DNA from: Echiichthys vipera | Taxonomy: Eukaryota > Chordata > Actinopteri > Perciformes > Trachinidae | Direction: 5' to 3' | DNA: 64,000 nucleotides | NCBI GenBank assembly: GCA_963691815.1 | Contig: OY829661.1 | Coordinates: 16,306,849 to 16,370,848 of the forward strand | Shown here: positions 39,117 through 50,844 of the stretch, piece by piece | Layout of the letters: every line of letters begins with the position of its first letter | Numbering within the stretch: the stretch's first letter is position 1 | Notes under the pieces: generated by a model | Database searches by the model: none | The model's input: only the letters and a program-made list of their open reading frames with translations | What the model was told of the DNA's origin: nothing | Made by a program: the position numbers and the translations under genes

Positions 39117-42100
39117 TCAGTTTCTGTTCATCGTGACAATGTTGTTGGTGACAGTGAGCTCTGAGGCATGCGGAGACACCGCTTCATGGGGCATCTGAAA
39201 GAGTTCATGATTGACAGATGAAAAGTGGACGTCATGATGAACTATGAAAGAACACAGATTTGTTTTCTGAACAGGTGTAAATTATGGGTTAGGGCGAGGG
39301 CTAACCAGGACTGGGGGAGCCATGAAGAGGTAATTTAAGGGGTAGTGCAGCAGATTGAGGAAGGTGGAGGAGTACAGATCTGCATAACGCATCAGCTGGC
39401 TGGCAAACAGCGTCTGTCTGGAGCCGCTGCGCAGGAGGCTGCCCATCTGGCCGTAAGACATGTCCATTCTGTAGGTCAGCACCTGCAAACACAGACAACA
39501 AACCACATCAGCAGGAAAAACTGGAGGGTAATAAAACATCATAAACACAACTGCTGCACAACCGACATCTCCTTTTTGTTTTTTTGTTGAAATAATGCAA
39601 TCTCAAAGTTATTATTATTGTTATTCTCAAAAAGAAAGGAATCCCGCACACTGTTCATTGCTTTCACTTCCTTTACTACCATACTGTAAAATATATATAT
39701 CATTATTGTTATTATAAAAAGTGAGTTAAAGCAACCGACAGAATGCAGGATTATGTGTTTATAAGGTTTTTTTTACCTACACACCTGTCACGGAGACAAC
39801 ATCAGGAGCTTCCTACAAATAGTAACAAAGATGTGGACACGAGTTTCCATGACTTGACAGAAAACAAAAGACTTAAGACTTGAGTTGGACTTGGAAGTTA
39901 AAGATTCATGACTTGAAGTGAGACAAGATGACTCAAATGACTTGTTTATGTTCATCCTATGTTTTCAGTTTAAATACAAAATATTAAAACTGTCTGGGTG
40001 TCGCGTATTTCAGTGTAAGAAGCTTTTCTAAAAATGAATTGTTGTTTTGTTTGATTACACTTATTTCACTGAATATCAATAACTATAACACAAATGAAAT
40101 TCATTGCCATGTCTGTTGAACAGGTCAGATATATTGTCCCGTCTCATAGTTAGACATTGTTGTTTCTCTTTGTAAAGACTGGATACTGCAGGTAATACTG
40201 CACTATCTTGAGGAGAAAAGGAGACATGACAATACTTGATAATTAAAAAAATTAGACTTAGGACTTGCTTGAGACTTGGACCAACTGACTTGAGTCACAT
40301 GTCTGCTGAGTAGACAACAAATGTCCCATTATTTCATGTGTTGTTATTGATCTAATTAACTGCTGTACTGATTTGGGGGGAAGATTTTGAATGGAAAACT
40401 AAACCTTTACCTTCCTGCATGCGCTTGAATATTTCTAATGACAGTGAAGCGGTGTCTTAAATGTTCCAAGCAACAAGACAGAAACATCTCGAGCGACATA
40501 TTGTGTCCACTTCTGAAACCCCTGTATAACTATCTGAAAAAACAGAAAAAATGAGGATGCGTTAAGATACGTAGAGCTCACCTTCACTCGCGTCTGAATG
40601 GTCTCGATTTCAGAAGACTCTCGACTGTCACTGTCCAGGTTCCTTCAGACGACCAACAAAGAAAACAATTAACTACGTAATTCAGCGTCATGCAACCATG
40701 TTGTAGTTCTCGTACAAAGTCAACAATGAAAAGCTGATGTCATGGCAACAATGTTACTAAAACGTAGTAAATGCTTTCATAAATGTCACGCTTCAAACAG
40801 GGACTTTAAAACATCAACAAATGACAAATGTTTCATAATAAATGAGTAAAACCTATTTTAATCACTAATATACATGATTTGTTAGTTTTTCTAAACATTT
40901 CTGTATGATCTAAAGCTAAAAATGATTTACAAATGATGAATTTCTAAAAGTATACTTAACTCATGCCTTTACTAATGGTACAATGTTATACATTATTAGA
41001 CATTCTTAGGGTATAAATGCTAAATCATAGATTATATTTAATATAATATAATTCAATGTGAGCTCATGATTAATCCATCATTTCTTGGGTGTTAATCAAC
41101 ATCATAAAAATTCAATAACTGTTGATCATGTAACAACAAAATAACTCACTTGTAAAGTTCAGCTAAGAAGGCGTCAAGACGTTTCAGCTCCTCAAACACA
41201 TCTGCAAAAACCAAGAAAGTCATCAAGACTTTGAAACGATCAAAATAAAACAGCAACATCGTCTACTTGTTCTTACTTTTCTTCTCCTCCCACACTTGCA
41301 GCTCCTTGTTGAGCTCCGGTACAACCAGAAAAGTCTTCCAGCCCTGGCGTTTCTTAGATTTGAGGATGTCGCCAAAGATGTGGTCGCCAACGTAGAGGAT
41401 GTCTTTACCTTTGACATCCAGCAGATCACAGATGATGTCTGAAGATCCTGCAGAAAGACATTTGTTCTAAATATAACGTGAGCTCACATTGAAGAGGGTT
41501 TCAATTATAACAACACATTCACATCACAAGCACACAGAACAACGCACGTACTGATGGAGGATTCGAAAGGCCGAAATAATTCGATTTTCATACCTTAATA
41601 TTTAACTGTGAAATTCAACCACAACTGAATACTTAATAGGTTTAATAGTTTGATATCTGAATTTGTAAAGTTTCTCATGTTAAACAGTAATAAACTTGCT
41701 CTATAGCACCTTTTTAAACAATGTTACTGTCCAATTCAGTCTTCATTTCCATTTACCAGGGGTACAATGATACAATTCTCTCTGTGTCTCACTGTTTCGG
41801 AACTCAAAATGTTACCTGTACCAATATTAGTTGATGCAGATCAGATAATTAGTTTGTCAGTTATGCCCCAAAGCTGTGGAACAAACTACCGTTCGGCCAG
41901 CTCGCTAGATATTTTTAAAAGCAAGCTAAAAACGTATCCCTTCACTTTAGCTTTAAACTAACCCTGGTCATTTTTACACAACTTGAACTGCTATTTGTTA
42001 GTTTTGTCATAGTACAGTGCAGAACTTGTACTAGTATCTCTTTTTTATAGTAGTATCAAGTGGGTCTTATCCATGTGAAGATGTGTTTTATGTATTTTAT

Positions 42101-45100
42101 TCTTAACTTGTTTATGTTTTATCTGTGGGTTTTAGCTTTCATCTTATTTTACATAACTTGACACATATATTACTGTTTTTATGCATTTTACACATTCTGT
42201 GTCTTTTTAATGTGAAGCACTTTGGGCTGTATATCATGTATGAAAAGGTGCTATACAAATAAAGTTTATTATTTAGTAATATTATCTGTAAAATAAGAAA
42301 GCAAAGTATATCAGTATGTTATTCCTTAACCTTTTCCTTTTAAAGTCAACTACAACAGCATAGCAAAATTCCTAAAATTCACTAATGGCTTTTTGAGTTT
42401 GGTTTGCTGCTCAAAGATTCGCAGGGGTCCCATCTGGCCATCCCATCTTGCCTGTGCAGAATTTCATTGAGTTTCTGTCTGAAAAACTACTTACCCAATA
42501 TGAAAGTATAGGCCAAAATTGGACATATCAATAATCAACTTGGGTGTAAATAGGTTCCTTTTCTTTTTATTTTCATCCACATCTCCGCAGTTTAAACTCT
42601 CCAAACTGCGCTGAGCAAAGGAGCTTTGGATTAATCATAATAAAAGTATTGTGACATCTCAGAGTTTCTTAACCTCCAATTTCCTTGTTTCCGAATTTCT
42701 GAAAAGAAAACAAAGAATTAAAGAAAAACAACTCATGAATAAATCTCACCTCCAGAGTAAACAGTTCCATGTTGGAGGTCGCCTGTGTACGTCCCAATCC
42801 GAAGCTTTCCTGTGTCCTGTGTCCCAAAATACAACGTATTATTGAAACCTGCTCTGATTCAAACACAACATCTAAATCTTCTGTATGGGAGACTTTTTCA
42901 TACCGTGTCCACTTGTCTTAGCACAGTCCCCTCTGCGAAGAACAGCGGCTTTCTGGTGTCCACCACGATGAGGTCAAAGAAGGAGCGCCAGGAAGTTTTC
43001 GAACTTCCAGACTACAAATGAAGAGTAATGAGAAATTCACAATGTAATTCAATTCAATGGATGCATTCTGAATATTCAAAGCAAAGTTAAAATGATCTTA
43101 CCTTAGCAGTATTTTCAAGCAGGTATTTCATAATGGCCTTGATAAGGAATGAGGAAAAAAACATTTTAAACGTCTCCACTTTATTTTCATATAGTCTATG
43201 ATGTTTAGCACCGAAGCCCTGTGTGACATTTTTCTTCCTAGTGATACATTTTCTAGGTCTGATCTAAAATGTTTTCTCTTTTGTCTATTTGGCTTAAGAA
43301 CAGGTGAAAACAAGGTTTTGCAGGAAGATCTTTCTAAACTCCTTTTTTTCCTTCATTATTAGAACATGGGGTAGTGCTGCCTCTTGTGGCTGAAATGAGT
43401 ATTACAACAACTGTTATCTGACATTAATTGTTCTTCTGCCAAAACCTTTTTTTAAACAGGAGAAACAACAAAGCAGATCAGACTTAGAATATGGATTTTT
43501 ATTCTAACTTGACCGTCAGGACTTCTGTAGTTTAGCCATGGTACACTATATTCTTAGAGGCTCACCTCAGTGTAGGCGTAGTCACTGTTGGTGGCAAGGA
43601 AGACCTTGGCCACGACTTTAATGCGGGTCAAGAGTATGGGGAGATTTGGCTGTAAAGAACACATTCATGTGTTGAATATTGCAACTATTATAACTACAAA
43701 TTTTTTGTCATTTTGGTGCATAATCTTATCAATTTACTCACATCTTTAATAACGTATTTGTCCAAATTCTTGATAGTTCGCCCCTTTAGGATTCCCTTTA
43801 CGACACAAAGATTTAACAGTTAGAAACAAAGTGTTGTTTTCCACGGCAACAATGGGACACAATTCTACATCTTTACAGAGAGATTTGTAAATTGAATTCA
43901 CCGTATCGTGAATAAAGTCCATTGCACTTCGGACATCCTGGAACATGCTCCTGAAGGACATAAACAAGTCCCCGTGCTGGAAACCTTTTAGGAGGCTGAG
44001 AGAAATGTAACAGCAGAGAAAGAGTAGTTAAGTATGACAAATAATTCACTGCTTCATTTATAGTAGTTTAGGGCTGGATGATGAGAAAAAAAAGAAGCGT
44101 AGATGAACAGTCAAACATATATGAGGGTAATAAATGACTATATTCACTTTGTGTATCTGGTGCATCTGGTGAAGAAGTCCACAAGGCAGGTGTAGAAGTA
44201 AGTTTCTGCAGGGTGCATGCAAACACACGTCAGTTTATACTTTTAAGTTTCTGACAAGAGAGCAGACAAGATAATTACAGACTCTATATCTTTATATCTC
44301 TAAAACGGTTTATCCGATCTGCTTCACACTTGACCCAGGGGAGTGTTTTGTTAGATGTGATGCCGTTTGGCCAGATGGTGGTGCTATCATAACAAACTTT
44401 ATGTTCTGGCCTGTAACTTTTGAACTGTAAGTCTAAGAAACACAATGTAATCATTTACCATTTTGAACTGTGTCCAAATCAGTTTTCTCGCTTTTCGTTC
44501 TATATATTTATTTATTTTTTTAGCAACGCTCAGCATATTGATACAGAACATCTTTTGATGATCCATACAGTTTAGCTACAGTTGACCATTAAAGTTTGAT
44601 CAAACGCCGTGGGCAGTGCTTCTATTACAAAAACTAGCATATCTCCTGAATGCTTTGTGCTATTCTAAAAACATTTGATGGACATGTGCAGATATGAGAT
44701 CTGAGTGGACGTGACAAATTTGGTGCCATCTGGCCAATACGTGGCGCTGTAGCAACATCATCTAACTATGAAGGAAGAAAATCTCTGTCTGTGCAATTAT
44801 GCATGTATGACTGTCCTTGGCATATGTCAAGAACCGTTCAGCCAATCAACTTCACACTTAGCAGGTGTTTTGCTGACGACCCAAGAAAGTGCAGTATCAA
44901 CTAAACCACTATTTTCATCCTCTTCATACATAATCAACAACACTACCCAATCAAGAATGTGAAGAAGAAACAAAGAATGAAAGAAAAGAAAAACCTTCAT
45001 AATTTCTTTATCTTGCAAAAGATTAACTGTCAAATTCAACATTTCTGCAGGTGCGTTTGATACCTGAAAGATTGAAGAGAGTGTTAAGAATGTAGAAACG

Positions 45101-48100
45101 GTCTGTGTCGTCCCTTTGAATGAACTTGTTGGGGTAGTAGTTGTGAATGTCTCCTCTGTGGAACACAAACATAACACGGGTCAATATAACATACGCACAA
45201 ATAAAAAAATAACTGACTGAAACAACACACAGCAGCAAACAAATGTGCATAATTTTTATATTTCCGGGTTATAAAATGTGAAATCTTGTGATAATCTATT
45301 AAAAACAAACTACTTAGACTCACTCATTTATTTTATCGTTATTTTATCGTTTATCTGCTGCTGTTGTTTGTAACCAGAATACAAGTGAAACCACACTGAG
45401 TCAGCTCATCTCAGCTGATGGCCGTGCTGTAGTCAGAATTAGCTGTGTGTGTTTTCTTTGTCAATAAACAACAAGGAGTAGCATTCGAACACAAATTTCG
45501 ATCAGGTTTTGGTTAAACTGCTCCAACATAAGGGCGGGAAAGTACTAAACTATAGGGGTCTTAAGTCTTAACAAGACATCTATCTACTGTTTGCATCAGC
45601 ATCATAAGCCAATAATATACTTTATGTTTTCTAATCAGTCCATTTTAATACCACTTAGTGTGTTCAGGTGTACAGAGACCCTATCCCAGCATGCATCTGG
45701 CAAGAGGCGGGCACCCTGATTTCCCCTAGTTTGCATGTCTTTGGACTGATGATGCCAGGTTTCTGTTTTATTTCTTCTAGCTTTTTAAGATGGGCTTTAC
45801 TGATTAAAGTAACCTGTTGTATTGTTAAGTTTGCATGTGCATCCGTCTCTGTCTGACCTGGAGATGTCCATGATCAAACAACAATTCAAAACTATTTCTG
45901 AACCTTATTGTGTAGATATTGTGACTTTACCCTTTAAGGAAGCGGAAGCCATGACTGCAGACTAAAATATTCCCATTTGAATCCACCTTCAGGAGGTTCC
46001 CGTATGTGGTGTCGATCACTAAACCGCTGAGGGGGGAAAAAGTAAAAGAGGTGTGAACGAGGTTATCGACATGAGCTTGAAGCATATATGTAGGAGGCCA
46101 CAGTGTTTATTTCAGGACTGCAGCTAGCACATTATTGATGAATCTACTGATTATGTTTTTCAATTAACTGATTAATCGTTTGATCTACGAAGTGTCAGAA
46201 ATAGTGAAACTTCACTAATTCAATCATAATTTCCTAAAACCCAAGTTGATGTCATGTTGCTTGAAAAGAATACAAACATTACTCTACTATCAAAATATAA
46301 TATATACTCTTCGATAACTGTTTCAGATCTAGTTTCATCTTATTTTATACAAAATTTTGTCTTTATAATCAAATTTAGGAATAATTATCCACCAATTTGA
46401 ATTAGTGTTTTTTACTTTGATGTTTGTTAATTAAGGGGTTTATCCTTAAACTTTCAAATAAAGCAAAGAGTTGTATTTTGGGAAAACCTGTGGGCCGTGG
46501 ATAACATCATCCATACACTATAATAACATATACAGCATATCTTTCCCAAATTGTGTTCCCTGGGCAAGAGAGAAAGAAAGGAAAAACAGATTGAATGTTA
46601 TCTTCTGTTTGAGTAAGTCAGATAAACAGATTATTTAATTGTTGCATGACTTCTCAGTTACAGATGTACATTTAAAACTAACCGTGTGGGGAAGCTGGGG
46701 TCGTATGTGTAGCGTAGAAGCTCATGAGGGTATCCAACAGACACCATTCTGTCTCTTATCAGCTCAAAGCCCAGGCTCTCATAGTCAGGAGACTTATACA
46801 CTGCAAACAAACACACAAACACGAGCGCCGTCAGCATAAAGCCGGTAAATCTTGTGTGGCCAGTTTAAAGAAAACCCTTAAGTTATAGTATAAAGAAGTC
46901 GTTAAAGTTCAGATTCATAACTTCTTCACTGTGACATGACATGTTACACATCAAAGGTCTTTCTGCCACATACTTGCCATCGTGTAGTCCATGTCAAACC
47001 CATAGCATTTGATGTTTTCCAGTGTCAGACTTCTGTTGACGAAGACCCTGTGATCAAACAAAACAACACAGCTGAAATCTGTAGATGCATGACTAAAAAA
47101 AACAGCAAAAGACCTACAGTATACCGGTGTCACGGGTTCACTGTAAATTCCATTGGTGGATTTGATTGAAGTTTGAAGTTTGTGCAGTTTGCATTAGTTC
47201 TGCAGAGGTTGTGTTCATGCGAACCTGAGGTGAAGACGTCATCTAATGTTAGGAAAACTTTTATTGTTGTTTTAAAGTCAAGATTTGTTGCTTTTCTGTA
47301 AGATTATTAGGTTTCCTCTTGGTTGCATTAACGCCTCTTTTTTTAGAAACCAATTCAGCTACATTTAAACCTCATAGCTCCTATTTCCTTCTGGGTGGAG
47401 CTGGGTGGAGGGTAGAGATGTTATCATTGCCCCCAACTATCTCCGTCACTGTTTCAAATGACTGCAAAGGAAAAGATGAATGATGATATATTTGTAACAG
47501 ACTGTCTTGCTGCCTGGTGCAACTGTTCATGGTTTTCCTGTGTCACTATGCCCCTCTTTATCAGTGACACCCTGACACACAGAGAGAGCCCTATCTGCAG
47601 CACCTCCAGTCTGAACGGCCCAGTCTCAACTCTCCCTGACAGTTCATACATATAGGGTTGCTGTAAATAATTTAGCCGCAAGCTCTTGTTTTGTAAATGT
47701 GTTGTTGCTGCTGTGCTGCTGCTGCTGAGCTACTGGTGATCTTTCTCCTGAGATCACTCTGAGTGTTTCTGATGCAAGCATGCTTATAATGTAGAGTGGC
47801 GGCTATTTCTGCTGATTTATTTAAATCCTATTCTGGATTGAAGCAGGTGAGGAGGGTCAGGAAGCAGTTGTGATTTGTGGGATAACTGTTATAGCCTAAT
47901 GACTAACTGTATAATAATGTAGTCCAATAATGTTAATAATGTAGAAAGAAATACAGGACATCTCCAGATCTGGTGTGGTGGCCAATCACAGAAATGACAA
48001 GAAAAGTACTGTAGAAGGTTGTTGGGGTTTCCAAAAAATAAAAAATACAAAAACTTCACACATTCTCACTCACATTTGCTCATAGCCTCTCTTCACCCTG

Positions 48101-48135
48101 GGCTCCTCAGAGGAGATGCTGGGATCTGTGTCCAT
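39117..48135 (-). CDS. nt5c2l1: Cytosolic purine 5'-nucleotidase (NT5C2-like), complete, 17 exons
   Basis: HAD-superfamily enzyme that dephosphorylates 6-hydroxypurine nucleotides (IMP, GMP) in the cytosol. Exons: 48135-48074, 47047-46974, 46800-46683, 46026-45931, 45155-45064, 44205-44148, 43995-43902, 43795-43742, 43649-43566, 43137-43102, 43011-42904, 42816-42750, 41447-41277, 41201-41150, 40642-40582, 39482-39306, 39194-39117. All are GT-AG and the phase closes at 1482 nt (493 aa). Catalytic motifs are intact: GFDMDYT (D39, D41), FLATNSD (T236), DTRKPLFF (K277), GDHIFGD (D336, D341). YPNKFIQRDDT and FRSMFQDVR are also typical. It starts MDTDPSISSEEP and lacks the long acidic C-terminal tail of human NT5C2 (561 aa), which with sequence divergence suggests the fish nt5c2l1 paralogue. 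Family is certain; the paralogue symbol is my best guess. Confidence 0.93.
41760..42275 (+). mobile_element. 5'-truncated L2-clade LINE, 3' end
   Basis: The frame at 41850-41960 ends SSLDIFKSKLKTYPFTLAL, the typical C-terminus of fish L2/CR1-type reverse transcriptase ORFs, preceded by a frameshifted 'PKLWN' region (ccccaaagctgtggaacaaa). It finishes with the tail agcactttgggc and ctatacaaataaagttt. It lies in an intron of the nt5c2-like gene, antisense to it. Confidence 0.75.
44280..44900. repeat. Probable old dispersed repeat in an nt5c2-like intron
   Basis: Two internally similar segments: ...cttgacccagg...gatgccgtttggccagatggtggtgctat and ...gtgacaaatttggtgccatctggccaatacgtggcgctgtag. 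The 'ggcca...tggcgctgtag' phrase is one I associate with ancient teleost repeats. Family not determined. Confidence 0.4.
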
Positions 48136-49298
48136 TGCGTCCTTCTCTCGTCCAATCCAATCTCGCGTCCTCCTCTTGTCCAACTCTCGTGAGTTCAATT
48201 CATGTGCAACACTTCTGCGGTCTGCTACTCAGCACTTTTTGCAAACACTCATTGGTGAGGCATTTAAATGTCCTCATTTACCCAAACGTTGTAGGCGTGG
48301 ATATAGTGTTTTTCTCTATTTCGTACACGCAGGCGGAAACTCCTCCCTGTGACTTTTTGCGTGGTGGTGATGCAAACGGCAGCGACCCACGCGCTTACTC
48401 GTCCCTAGAAGACATTTAGCTGTGAGCAGATTGTGTTATCAGAGGCGCACACATGTGCCGGGCATACACGCCTGCGTAATAGCGAGGAGTTCCCCGATGG
48501 ATGTCAATACCGCAGCTAAACTGTGTTCATCAAAACAAAAACCATTCAGATCATTCATTCATTCATTCACCTTCAAGTATTTCGGCAACATGTAGCCCGC
48601 TAGAGACACTACAGGTGAATAGGGCAACACGTTTAAGTAATCGATATCATCATGGAAGTTCCCAAGTAGATGACTTACATTATTTAAATATGCAAAGTAG
48701 CGCGGATCGGTCCCAGTTTAGAAAGCTGAACATTTGATAAAGGTTCAAAAAGATTGTTGTATTTCGTATTAGAGTCAAGATTTTTTAAAAAGGGGGATTT
48801 TGGCTCTTCTCTTTTTATCACTCCGCAGAAAAACCATCAATGTCTTTAGGAATAAAATGTGATATAAACCAGGCAATGGCAGATATACCTACAGTATACC
48901 TCCCTGTAAAAACCGTCGGTATAAGTGCTACAGAAGTAGAGATTCCTGGTGCAGAGTACTGTGTGAGAAAAAATAATAATTTTGAGAAAACAGCTTTTGG
49001 AGATATTAATTGTAAAATTGCATACATTTTGCAAGACACTTCAGATGAATAGGGTAAGGAAGGTCAACTAAAAGCTATCACCATGAACCTTCACCAGTTA
49101 ATTACTTACATGAAGTAATCAAGGAACTCGCCCAAGCATTGTAAAAAAAAATGTTACAGATTTCCGTCCGTTCTCACATGAGGGCAAACATGGATATTAA
49201 ATAATCAGTCTTGACAGCACTAATTCAGCACTAATCATCAATCAGTGTTTCTGCATAACTGCCATGATACTCATTTATTTTATGCTGTGTGTGTGTGT

Positions 49299-49376
<78 letters not shown>

Positions 49377-50630
49377 TTGTGTGTGTGTGTGCCCAGGGAC
49401 TGCAGATCCCTTTCCCAAATCATCTTTTCGCACTATGTAACCAATTAGTTGTGTACATGGTCCCTGAAACAAATAAACTAAAGACAATTATTTTATTACA
49501 AGGTTTCTGAAATGTTTCAATGTGCAAATTATGCATTATGTAATGCTAACTTTTACTGAATTAAGGCGAAACCTACAGAAGCAAATAGACAAAGTGCAGT
49601 AAAATAAATAAACTAAACGTATAATTTGTGGATGTTTTGGATGTTTTCTTTCTTTAAGGAAGCAAAATAGCCCAAAATCTAAAAATTGACCACAAAAATA
49701 ATGTTTTTGCCTGGAGTGCCTCCCCTTAAAGTATCAAAAGTATAAAACCTAAAATACAAACAGATCATCTCATTAAAAACATCCACAGAAGATACATATG
49801 TGGAGCATAAACCAGGTTTTATGATCTCCCTGAGGGGAAAAGACTCAATGTGATTTAGGGGAGATTGAAGAATATTTTCTGTTTTATTGTTCATTATTTT
49901 AAATGGCTTCACTTTTTACATCTCCATGTCTGATGAGTTATGCTTGTTGGATTATTACAAAAACTTTATGTGTGTTCTGGGAAGGGAACCTTTTATGTGA
50001 TATAAAGTTTGCAGTGTAACGTTTTATGTAAGAAGGCTTTTCTGACTGTTGTGGGACTTGTTCAGGCATCATATAAAAGTGACATTAGTAGGCTAACCAA
50101 CTGCATCTTATGATGACATTAAGATATTAAACTGTAAAGTAGTGCTATCTAATAATACAGTAGCAGGTGAACACACACACATTTGCCATTTATGTTTAGT
50201 TATGTTTTTATTTTAGTCATATAATTGAACAGCACTATCATGTTTTAGCATTTTTTCCCTCTACTTGTGTTATTTTCTTCTTTTAATATATAATATAATA
50301 CATATTTATTGAGCATTGTTAGAGGGAGCGAGAGATCCAAGATTTTTAAATTTCTAACAACTGTTTCTTGTAAATGTTGTGCACATGATAATAAATAACT
50401 TGAAACAATGCACACACGATCCAATTCATGGTGAAGTTTTTGCAACCGGACACAAATATGTTGTTATCGCTATCTGTTTAGCCAGAGGTCAAACATGCGA
50501 ACCCCACTGGTAACCAAGGACAAAGATGAACACAGCCTTTGTTTAAGTTCGCTACTAAAATAAGAACACACACAAAAAATAATGTCACAATGAAAACAAA
50601 GAAGATCCCAAGACAAATCATAAAAGACAG
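48136..50630. other. Intergenic region between the nt5c2-like and slc2a11-like genes
   Basis: The minus-strand leader of the nt5c2-like gene (about 48136-48250) carries two overlapping ATTGG motifs just upstream of the ATG, i.e. reversed CCAAT boxes or leader sequence. The promoter probably lies at 48140-48500, where CpG density rises modestly; no TATA box is evident. The rest is AT-rich with one GT tract and no supported gene. Confidence 0.5.
49285..49391. repeat. (GT)n microsatellite
   Basis: About 107 bases of GT with a few single-base interruptions near each end. Confidence 0.96.
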
Positions 50631-50636
50631 CAAAGC

Positions 50637-50642
50637 TTTATT
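50637..50642 (-). terminator. Likely polyadenylation signal of the slc2a11-like gene
   Basis: AATAAA on the minus strand about 200 bases past the stop codon. Confidence 0.45.
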
Positions 50643-50844
50643 TATATCCTGCTGCATTGTTCACATGGCCGGCTTAGTAAAATTGACAATGTCAAATGTC
50701 ATAATATAATTAATCCGTATGACTATGTGGGTTTTATCTTGTATTTCTGCTACATTTGAGCAATTTAAATCTTCTCAATGTGATATAACATGAATCTTTA
50801 AGCTCAATGTTCCTTGTTTGACACCCTATGACCTCTGTACATGA

